The notes under the pieces were generated by a model. It saw only the letters and a list, made by a program, of their open reading frames with translations. It was not told the DNA's origin and did not search any database. A program made the position numbers and the translations under genes. This document shows positions 1-5,642 of a stretch of DNA of 8,399 nt, one piece after another. Numbering within the stretch: the first letter of the stretch is position 1; every line of letters begins with the position of its first letter. The stretch covers positions 1 to 8,399 of the forward strand of contig JASFVG010000200.1 of assembly GCA_050049955.1 (NCBI GenBank), read 5' to 3'. The DNA is from SKLM01 sp050049955 (GTDB lineage Bacteria > Chloroflexota > Anaerolineae > B4-G1).

Positions 1-15
1 CTGCGAGTTAGACAT
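1..15 (-). CDS. Start of a leftward gene, only five codons visible
   Basis: An ATG at 15-13 begins Met-Ser-Asn-Ser-Gln and runs off the left edge of the window. The start is supported by a strong Shine-Dalgarno sequence, AGGAAAGG (28-21), five bases upstream, and by a consensus sigma-70 promoter about 130 bases upstream reading the same way. Nothing can be said about the product from five residues. The very strong promoter and good ribosome binding site suggest a highly expressed or tightly repressed gene. Confidence 0.5.
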
Positions 16-20
16 ATCTG

Positions 21-28
21 CCTTTCCT
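21..28 (-). promoter_or_regulatory. Ribosome binding site for the leftward gene
   Basis: AGGAAAGG on the minus strand, five bases before ATG at 15. It overlaps the TAG stop (29-27) of a possible short upstream reading frame, so translational coupling is conceivable. Confidence 0.5.
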
Positions 29-107
29 AGATGAGCGGCGGTCCCGGCGGGGTCGAGGGATCGAGCCCGATGAGCGTCCGAACCAGGGTCAGCGCGTAAA
101 CGAGCAA
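27..107 (-). CDS. Possible 26-codon leader ORF
   Basis: A TTG-initiated frame of 26 codons lies in the 5' untranslated region between the strong leftward promoter and the gene starting at 15. It reads as a hydrophobic stretch (LLVYALTLVRTLIGL) followed by a proline-rich tail and ends in TAG inside the ribosome binding site of the next gene. No Shine-Dalgarno sequence precedes the TTG, and an in-frame stop lies shortly upstream. It could be a leader peptide, a small membrane peptide, a decayed gene end or chance. Expression is not supported beyond position and composition. Confidence 0.2.
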   Translation of the reverse strand: MLVYALTLVRTLIGLDPSTPPGPPLI

Positions 108-118
108 GGCGCCACGAT

Positions 119-187
119 ATATGTCACTTCAGTGGGGTATCGGACCCTATTATAGCATATGTCATCTGGCGTGTCAACAGACATGTC
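119..187. repeat. Cluster of GACAT/ATGTC half-sites around the promoter
   Basis: The octamer ATATGTCA occurs twice in the same orientation, at 119-126 (early transcribed region) and 157-164 (inside the promoter spacer), 38 bp apart. A perfect palindrome GACATGTC sits at 180-187, just upstream of the -35 box. An inverted copy, GACATAT, lies at 11-17 over the start codon of the leftward gene. The arrangement resembles an operator array for a repressor, but no regulator gene is visible. Confidence 0.35.
149..177 (-). promoter_or_regulatory. Perfect-consensus sigma-70 promoter, leftward
   Basis: On the minus strand TTGACA (177-172) is separated by exactly 17 bases from TATAAT (154-149). The -10 box is preceded by TGC, giving an extended -10 as well. 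All twelve hexamer bases match the housekeeping consensus. Transcription should start near 142 and run off the left end, leaving about 127 nt of leader before the ATG at 15. The AT-rich promoter stands out from the GC-rich surroundings. Promoters this strong are usually controlled by a repressor, and GACAT-type repeats lie around it. Confidence 0.8.
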
Positions 188-274
188 GATCAGCGCCGCT
201 CGTGTTCAGGGAGAGACCTCGGGAAGGGTCCAACGCCCGATGGCACATGCTCGCCGCGCCTGTAGGCCCACAAC

Positions 275-303
275 TTAACCTGCTGGTTGTTCTCAACCAT
301 ACT
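275..303 (+). promoter_or_regulatory. Overlapping inverted repeats, possible weak rightward promoter
   Basis: Three half-sites alternate here: AACC (277-280), GGTT (285-288) and CAACC (294-298). They allow two mutually exclusive small hairpins, AACC/GGTT and TGGTTG/CAACCA (284-289 with 294-299), each with a four-base loop. A weak sigma-70-like pair overlaps them: TTAACC (275-280) and CATACT (298-303), 17 bp apart, each 4 of 6 to consensus. It is about 100 bp upstream of the DUF4258 gene. No other convincing rightward promoter was seen. Confidence 0.2.
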
Positions 304-404
304 CCCGCTGGGTGCACGAGCAGAACCGGAGCGGGAGCGAATTCGAGCATAGCTCTTCGCTGCTGGCAGCCAGGCACATAGAGGCGCCCATATGAGTAGG
401 CGTC

Positions 405-736
405 ATGCCGCGGATCTCACCGCCCACGAGGTACCGTCTAACCGAACACGCCCGATTCGAGGTGGAGCGGCGTGGCATCTCGGAGACGGACGTCGTGCGT
501 GTACTATCTGCGCCGGAGCCAGCTGATCTGGTTCGACCGGGGAGGATGATCTACCGATCGCGCACAGGTTTCGGGAGGTCTGGGAGAGTCTACCTGCTGC
601 GAGTCTTCGTGGACGTCGCTGGGGCTCGACCCGGGAACCAGCGAAAGTCGTCACAGCCTACCGCACGAGCAAGCTCGAGAGGAATTGGAAGAGTGACCCA
701 CGGGAATACGGTATGACAGCGGGACAGACACCCTGA
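405..736 (+). pseudogene. DUF4258 domain gene, frameshifted
   Basis: From ATG 405 the frame reads a clear DUF4258 protein: YRLTEHARFEVERRGIS, then DVVRVLSAPE, a PGRMIYRSR strand and YLLRVFVDV. After about 615-631 the homologous sequence moves to the -1 frame, which reads EPAKVVTAYRTSKLERNWK, the usual C-terminal strand and tail of the family, and ends at TGA 734-736. Without the shift the frame ends at 716 with an unrelated tail. One lost base would explain it; no good slippery heptamer is visible at the join, so programmed frameshifting is unlikely. DUF4258 proteins are about 80-110 residues and of unknown biochemical function. They often sit beside DUF2283 genes, as here, with a small-operon, toxin-antitoxin-like layout. 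No obvious Shine-Dalgarno precedes 405. A sequencing error is the alternative to a true mutation. Confidence 0.75.
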
Positions 737-906
737 CAGTCATCTTCGCCGACTCACCCGTGGTCGAGAGTGACGAGGACAAGCCTGGCACCATTCTGGA
801 CTACGCTGCGTCGGGCAATCTGGTCTCCATAGAGATCCTCGATGCATCTCGCAGGGTGGGTCTGCCGACACAGATCGAGTATCAAGTCGTCCCAGCCGAT
901 GGGTAG
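706..906 (+). CDS. DUF2283 family protein, start codon degraded (ATA)
   Basis: A 66-residue open frame ends at TAG 904-906 and reads as a typical DUF2283 protein: RYDSGTDTLTVIFADSPVVE, then SDEDKPGTILDYAASGNLVS and IEILDASRRV, ending QIEYQVVPADG. The family is small (about 60-70 aa), of unknown function, and usually begins M-K/R-x-Y-D. Here the codon at the Met position is ATA (706-708), one base from ATG, and no ATG, GTG or TTG exists in frame between the upstream stop (694-696) and the conserved body. The start given is therefore by homology. The gene overlaps the frame-corrected end of the DUF4258 gene by 31 bases, consistent with a coupled pair. It may be silent through loss of its start codon, or the base may be an error. 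Family assignment is firm; expression is doubtful. Confidence 0.7.
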   Translation: MRYDSGTDTLTVIFADSPVVESDEDKPGTILDYAASGNLVSIEILDASRRVGLPTQIEYQVVPADG

Positions 907-941
907 CCGAAGGCCCCCAGGTTCTACAGGACGCTATTGAC

Positions 942-955
942 CACGGACTTCCGTG
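942..955 (+). repeat. Small hairpin after the DUF2283 gene
   Basis: CACGG (942-946) and CCGTG (951-955) form a five-base-pair stem with a four-base loop, 36 bases after the DUF2283 stop. There is no T-run after it, so it is not a convincing intrinsic terminator. Confidence 0.2.
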
Positions 956-968
956 TCTCGTGAGCTTG

Positions 969-999
969 ACGGCAAGTAGGTGGAGCTGGCGCTTGCCGT
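969..999. repeat. 8-bp inverted repeat with a further direct copy
   Basis: ACGGCAAG (969-976) and CTTGCCGT (992-999) are exact inverted repeats around a 15-base spacer. A third copy of ACGGCAAG lies at 1193-1200. No T-tract follows, and no function is evident. Confidence 0.3.
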
Positions 1000-1346
1000 G
1001 GGCACATGCCCCCTTGCCCTCCCTCGCGGCGGCAGTCCAGCCGTCCCCATCGGGATCCTGCGCCGCAGGCGGCCGAGCAGGTCGCTGAGAGCGGCCTTGC
1101 GCTCTGCCCCCCTCTCCTCGCGGGCCGCGGCCCCGGCCCCTTCTGGGCCAACGCCTTCGCCCGCCCAGGAAAGTCCCGGATCGTATGCGGCGACGGCAAG
1201 TCGCTCCGACCGTCCGTCGTCGGTTGTCCCCAGGATCACCGAGGAGCTCTGACCCGTGAACCGCCAGAGCCTCCCCGACTCCGACCACCAGCCCACCAGT
1301 GCAGCCCTGCGGCTTCGGCCTCCGGGCGAAACCACCAAGCCGAACG

Positions 1347-1568
1347 ATGTTCGGCCAGACGCCCTGCCTTCCCACCCTCCAGGAGAAAGAAACGCCGCGC
1401 AACGTGGTTCAGAATGCGGAGCTGGGGCTCGTCGCCGCCGGCAACGCCGGCTTCGATCGGGATGGCAACTGGAGGGTGAGGATTGGCGGCTCTGGAGACC
1501 TGCTTATCGAGGCCAGGGACAGCGGCTCTTGGCTGCGCCTTGCCAACTGGACGGCACCGGGGAGCTGA
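1347..1568 (+). CDS. Possible short gene fragment, unrecognised
   Basis: From ATG 1347 (or GTG 1299 in the same frame) to TGA 1566-1568 the frame reads in a protein-like way, especially its second half: NVVQNAELGLVAAGNAGFD, then RDGNWRVRIGGSGDLLIEAR and DSGSW. The alternating DGNW, SGDLL and SGSW pattern recalls beta-rich repeats of secreted or phage tail-type proteins, but that is a loose impression. Codons favour G or C at third positions, as in the real genes nearby. No Shine-Dalgarno precedes either start, and the frame closes upstream at 1257-1259. It may be a remnant of a longer gene or chance. Confidence 0.22.
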   Translation: MFGQTPCLPTLQEKETPRNVVQNAELGLVAAGNAGFDRDGNWRVRIGGSGDLLIEARDSGSWLRLANWTAPGS

Positions 1569-1604
1569 AGCCCACCTCTATCGAACGAGACCCTGGCTCA
1601 AGAC

Positions 1605-4600
1605 TCAGTGCGGCTCGATGATCGCGTGCTTCCAACGCCAGTACATTGGACCGCGTATGGCCGAACCCTTCACCCACGGCTTGATGAGCATAGGGTGATG
1701 GTCATACGCGATGGGGATGACCGGAGCTTCCCGCATCAGGATGCGGTCTGCCCGGCCGTATAGCCGGATCCTTTCCGCTTGGTCTGTGACCTCCAGGGTG
1801 CGCTCGATCAACTCGTCGTAGGTCGGATGGCGCCACGTGGTCTGTAGCCTGATGGGCACCCTCAGGAAGTAGTCAGGATCAGGATAGCTGAACTTCCAGC
1901 CCGTCAGATGCAAGGGCGGGAATTGCCTGCTTATCAGCGAAAGGTACTCTACCCAATCCACTGCGCTGACCGAGAACTCCACGCCGAGCACGTCGAACCA
2001 ATTGGCCACCATCGCCCGCATCAGCGGTTCACGGCTGATGGGTGACACCGCCTCCACATCGGGGAATCCCCTGCCGCCAGGATACCCGGCCTGATCAAGA
2101 AGCTGCTGCGCCCGAGCGGGATCGTGCCGCGCCCCGATCCCAGGCGTGTGGCCCGGCATCCCCGGGGGCACTAAGCCCCCCGTTGCAGCAACGCCGCGGT
2201 CTCCCAGTACTGCATCCATCAGAGCCTGGCGGTCGAGAGCCAGGGCGAAGGCCCCCCTCACCCGCTGGTCGTCGAAGGGAGGACGCGAGACGTCAAACAC
2301 AGCATACAGGTTTGCACCCGTAGGGACAAGGACGTACTCGGAAGGCAGCTCCTGCCGGACGCCCTCGCGAAACGACCAGGGTGCCGACGCCAGGGATGCG
2401 ATGTCGAGCTCATCAGCCCGATACCCCTCCCAGCCCGTCCTCCAATCGTCCGAGGTTATGAGCCCGATTTCCACCCGCTCCAAGTTGCCGGATACACGCC
2501 CATGATACTCGGCCCGCCTGGTCAAGACGACCGCCTCGTCCGGGCGCCAGGATTCTATCCTGAAAGGACCATTGGTCACGATGCATTGCGGACCTGCCCA
2601 CGCATCGCCGTGGGCACGCACGGCGTGGCGAGGCACCGGATATGCAACAGAGGCCGATACCAGGTGCAGGAAATAGCTCGCCGGTCTCTCCAGCGTCACC
2701 TCTAGCGTCCAGTCATCGGGCGACCGGATGCCCACTGAATCGCCGTCGGGGGTTCGCCCCTGATGATAGTCGCTGGCCCCCTGAACGGCATACCACAAGC
2801 GGGCGGTGCGCGAGCAGGTCGCCGGGTCCAGGATGCGCTTCCACGCAAACTCGAAGTCCCGCGCCGTGACCGCCACGCCGTCGCTCCACCGGACATCTTC
2901 CCGCAGGTGGAACACGTACTTGCGGCCGCCTTCCATCACCTCCCACCGTTCGGCGACATCCGGCAACACACCCAACTCGGGTGTGAGTTCCAGAAGGCCG
3001 CTGAAGAACTGATCGAGGAAGCATTCTGAGGAGACGTCATCGGCCAGGGTGGGGTCGAGTGTGGTTGGTCCGCCCATAGCAGTCCTCAGAGCATGCGGCG
3101 CAACTGTCCCCGAGACGGCGGCCCCCCTGCTCGCTTGTCGCTGCAGGGCAAAGGCCTCGTCGTAGGCCTCGCGAGACCGCTCGAAGTCAAAGGCCGAGTG
3201 ATGGGTCAGGCCCAGCTTCATCAGGACGTCTGCCGCCCCCGAGGAATCCCCCAGCGCCTTCAGCAAGGCCAGCGCTCGCTGATAGGCATCAATCGCCTGC
3301 TGGTGGGCATAGACGCGCCGCGCCCGGTCGCCGGCCTGCACCAGCCATTTTGCTGCCTCCTCACTGCGCTCCGCGAGTTCCAGGTGGTCGGCGATCAGAG
3401 CGGTGTACTCGGAGACTCGCTCTCCCGCCTGTTCCATCAGCCAGTCGGCGGCCAAGCCATGGTACACTTTCCTCAACCGTTTGAGCACACTGCCGTACGT
3501 GGCCTCGCGGAGCAAGGCATTCTTGAACACGAACTCCTGCGACCCCGCGAAGGCGGAGGTCTCCCGCTGGAAGACCATCTCCCTGCCGCGCAAGGCGCTG
3601 AGCGTACCGAGCACCTCTTCTCCAGGGAGCCGGTGGCTCGAATGTTCATTGATGCGCAGCACGGCACCGTCCCAAAACAACCTTCCCACCACCGAGGCCT
3701 GCTGCATCACCGCGCGCTCTTCCGGGGGCAGGCCGTCCAGGCGCGCCTGCAGCACTCCGCTCAATGAGGCGGGTACCCTCGCTGCCGCAACACGTGCCTT
3801 CTCAACGTGCCACTGGTCCTCACCGGCGACGATCAAGCCGTCCTCAATGAGCATCTTGATCAGCTCCTCGAGGAAGAACGGGTTACCCTCGGCGTTCTGC
3901 ACCAGGAGGTCCCGCAGGGAGTCGGGCACGGAGTCCGCCCTCTGCAGAATCTCATCAACCAATCGTCGCGAATGCCGCTTGGATAGGCGCCGCAAGGGCA
4001 CTCGCTGATGATACGCCTGGCCCTCGCCCCAATGAGGCCGCCGCTCGAAGAGCGAAGGCCGGGCGGTCGAGACGATGGTCACCGGCATGGAGACCAGTCC
4101 CAGCGCCAGGTCATTGAGCACGTCGAGCGAGCTATCATCCGCCCAGTGCAGGTCTTCGAGAAGCATCACAACGGGCGACTGCCCACCAAGAGCCGCGAAG
4201 TAGTCCACCAGGTGCGACACTGCCCCCTCGCGCATCTCTTGCGCTTTGTCAGTGACGCCTCCCAAGTAAGTACTGTCCTCCAGTCCAAAGCCCACCAGGT
4301 GGCCGATGAGGTGCGCGGCCATGCGACTGCTCTCGCCGGCCTCCAGGGCCGCGCCGACGCCCGCCTCCAGCTTCTCGCGCACAACCGCCATCCGGTCGCT
4401 CTCGCGGATCTCAAAGCGGAAGGCGATGAGGTCACGGATCAAGGCGTAGGGGAGGTTCTGCGTCTGCTGGCGTGCGCGCCCCTTGAAGTAGAAGAACAGC
4501 TCGGGCTGCACCTCAGACCACAAGTCGAACTCATGAAGCAACCGCGATTTGCCGACACCGGCCTCGCCGACGACGGTCACCATCTGCAGCTCGCCGTCCT

Positions 4601-5543
4601 CTACCGCCGTGTAGAAGGCGTCCTGCAGGCGGCTCAGCTCGGATTCCCTTCCGATCATGCGCGTCTCAATGCCCTCTACCCCGCGCGTCGGCTTGCGGAA
4701 CGCCCGTGGCTTGGCGCGCCGGACCAGGTAGGTCTGAACCGGCTCTGCCTTTCCCTTCACCCGCAGGGGTGCTTGTGGCAGCACGTCGAACACCCCACGT
4801 ACGTGCCGGTAGGTGTCGTGGGTGATCAGGATCCCGCCTAGGGGCGCGTTCTGCTCCATCCGCGCGGCCAGGTTGATGGCATCGCCCATCGCCGTGTACT
4901 CCACCCGCAGGTCGGAGCCCACCTCGCCGACGACGACAAGGCCTGTGTTGATCCCCACCCGCACGTTGAAGCCCTCGATGCCGCGCTCGGCCTCCAGCTT
5001 CTCTGCGTAAGCCCGCGCGCCTTCCACGATCTCCAGCGCCGCCCGACAGGCCTGCTCCGGGTCGTCCTCGTGCGCGATCGGCGCCCCGAAGAACGCCAGG
5101 ATCGCGTCCCCCATCAGGCGGGCCAGCGTCCCCTCGTAACGGTACACGGGCGCGATCAGCACGTCGAAGGCGCCATCCATGATCTCCATCACATCCTCGG
5201 GGTCGAGCCCCTCTCCCATCGCGGTCGAGCCCTTCACATCGGAGAACAGGATCGTCACCACGCGGCGCTCGGCCTGCACCTGACCGCGCGTCGCGAGCAG
5301 CCGCTCCGCGAACGCCTTCGGCACCAGGCGCTTCAGGCGCTCTGCCTTGGTGTCCCCTGCAGCACCCTCTTCGCTCGGCTCCGGTGGCGGCGCGCCCACC
5401 CGCGCACCACACCCGTCGCAGAACCTGGCAGAGGCGGGCAACTCAGTGCCACATTGAGGGCAGACCACTACCAGCCTGGCGCCGCAGTTCACGCAGAACT
5501 TGGCGAGTTCACGATTAGCGGCGGTGCATTCCGGACAGTTCAT
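1605..5543 (-). CDS. Zinc-ribbon / class III cyclase / STAND ATPase / TPR / family-5 solute-binding fusion (1312 aa)
   Basis: Five modules in order. A double zinc ribbon has C3, C6, C17, C20 and C28, C31, C42, C45. A class III nucleotide cyclase (about 92-275) has both metal-binding aspartates (D102 in LFSDVKGST, D146 in RLMGDAILAFFG) and the transition-state pair N224/R228 in GDAINLAAR. The usual substrate-specifying Lys is Arg142, with Thr217 as partner. A STAND/AAA-type ATPase (about 296-700) has Walker A GEAGVGKS (326-333), Walker B LLEDLHWAD (461-469) and AEGNPFFLEE (551-560). TPR-like helices span about 712-805. A complete OppA/DppA-like domain (815-1312) shows KYVFHLREDVRWSDG, DFEFAWKRILDP, NGPFRI and GLVPPGMPGHTPGIG. 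No signal peptide or transmembrane helix is visible, so the whole protein is probably cytoplasmic and the last domain a ligand sensor gating ATPase and cyclase activity (inference). The ATG at 5543 opens directly into the first zinc ribbon; only a weak GGGG lies upstream. It sits 99 bp after its paralogue, probably in one operon. Confidence 0.9.
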   Translation of the reverse strand: MNCPECTAANRELAKFCVNCGARLVVVCPQCGTELPASARFCDGCGARVGAPPPEPSEEGAAGDTKAERLKRLVPKAFAERLLATRGQVQAERRVVTILFSDVKGSTAMGEGLDPEDVMEIMDGAFDVLIAPVYRYEGTLARLMGDAILAFFGAPIAHEDDPEQACRAALEIVEGARAYAEKLEAERGIEGFNVRVGINTGLVVVGEVGSDLRVEYTAMGDAINLAARMEQNAPLGGILITHDTYRHVRGVFDVLPQAPLRVKGKAEPVQTYLVRRAKPRAFRKPTRGVEGIETRMIGRESELSRLQDAFYTAVEDGELQMVTVVGEAGVGKSRLLHEFDLWSEVQPELFFYFKGRARQQTQNLPYALIRDLIAFRFEIRESDRMAVVREKLEAGVGAALEAGESSRMAAHLIGHLVGFGLEDSTYLGGVTDKAQEMREGAVSHLVDYFAALGGQSPVVMLLEDLHWADDSSLDVLNDLALGLVSMPVTIVSTARPSLFERRPHWGEGQAYHQRVPLRRLSKRHSRRLVDEILQRADSVPDSLRDLLVQNAEGNPFFLEELIKMLIEDGLIVAGEDQWHVEKARVAAARVPASLSGVLQARLDGLPPEERAVMQQASVVGRLFWDGAVLRINEHSSHRLPGEEVLGTLSALRGREMVFQRETSAFAGSQEFVFKNALLREATYGSVLKRLRKVYHGLAADWLMEQAGERVSEYTALIADHLELAERSEEAAKWLVQAGDRARRVYAHQQAIDAYQRALALLKALGDSSGAADVLMKLGLTHHSAFDFERSREAYDEAFALQRQASRGAAVSGTVAPHALRTAMGGPTTLDPTLADDVSSECFLDQFFSGLLELTPELGVLPDVAERWEVMEGGRKYVFHLREDVRWSDGVAVTARDFEFAWKRILDPATCSRTARLWYAVQGASDYHQGRTPDGDSVGIRSPDDWTLEVTLERPASYFLHLVSASVAYPVPRHAVRAHGDAWAGPQCIVTNGPFRIESWRPDEAVVLTRRAEYHGRVSGNLERVEIGLITSDDWRTGWEGYRADELDIASLASAPWSFREGVRQELPSEYVLVPTGANLYAVFDVSRPPFDDQRVRGAFALALDRQALMDAVLGDRGVAATGGLVPPGMPGHTPGIGARHDPARAQQLLDQAGYPGGRGFPDVEAVSPISREPLMRAMVANWFDVLGVEFSVSAVDWVEYLSLISRQFPPLHLTGWKFSYPDPDYFLRVPIRLQTTWRHPTYDELIERTLEVTDQAERIRLYGRADRILMREAPVIPIAYDHHPMLIKPWVKGSAIRGPMYWRWKHAIIEPH

Positions 5544-5642
5544 GCCCGCAACCCCGTCATCTTGGGAGTCACCGCTGCCTGCTCATCGATCATAGTCCAT
5601 GCCCGATCCTCGGACGTCCAAAGCCAACCCTCCCGCTCCCCG
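5544..5642 (-). promoter_or_regulatory. 99-bp spacer between the two paralogues
   Basis: The gap holds a perfect palindrome GGACGTCC (5612-5619) and a -10-like TATGAT on the minus strand (5594-5589), but no -35 box at a normal distance. No terminator is visible, so read-through from the upstream gene is likely; a weak internal promoter is possible. Confidence 0.25.

Larger units (their letters stand above)
907..1604. other. About 700 bp without a confident gene, between convergent units
   Basis: This stretch separates the rightward small gene pair from the 3' end of the leftward large genes. Several overlapping open frames exist on both strands, but their products are Arg/Pro/Gly-rich and show no family resemblance, as expected from very GC-rich DNA (for example around 1120-1140). 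Apart from the hairpins at 942-999 and the coding-like fragment ending at 1568, nothing recognisable was seen. No intrinsic terminator was found for the converging transcripts. Confidence 0.5.

Noticed and set aside
121..381. Rightward 86-codon open frame starting at 121
   Set aside because: It runs across the leftward consensus promoter and its repeats, has no ribosome binding site, and its product (Cys- and Trp-scattered) resembles no family.
615..631. Programmed -1 frameshifting in the DUF4258 gene
   Set aside because: The shift has the right direction, but no X-XXY-YYZ slippery heptamer is found in phase; mutation or sequence error is simpler.
934..1338. Leftward 134-codon frame with a somewhat protein-like start
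   Set aside because: A few segments look plausible, but there is no ribosome binding site and no recognisable motif, and overlapping frames are equally open.
740..1402. Leftward 220-codon open frame
   Set aside because: It is antisense to the recognisable DUF2283 gene, and its product is dominated by Arg and Gly, typical of an out-of-frame reading of GC-rich DNA.
1569..1604. Intrinsic terminator for the leftward genes
   Set aside because: Only imperfect short pairings (GAG with CTC around 1588-1600) and no T-run on either strand.
3093..4841. Long rightward open frames at 3093-3767, 3403-4008 and 4008-4841
   Set aside because: They lie antisense inside the 1312-residue gene, whose frame contains unmistakable ATPase motifs over the same bases.
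4666..5412. Leftward 248-codon frame in the cyclase region
   Set aside because: It is a shifted reading of the same strand as the cyclase; the product is Arg/Gly/Ala-rich, while the cyclase motifs are all in the main frame.
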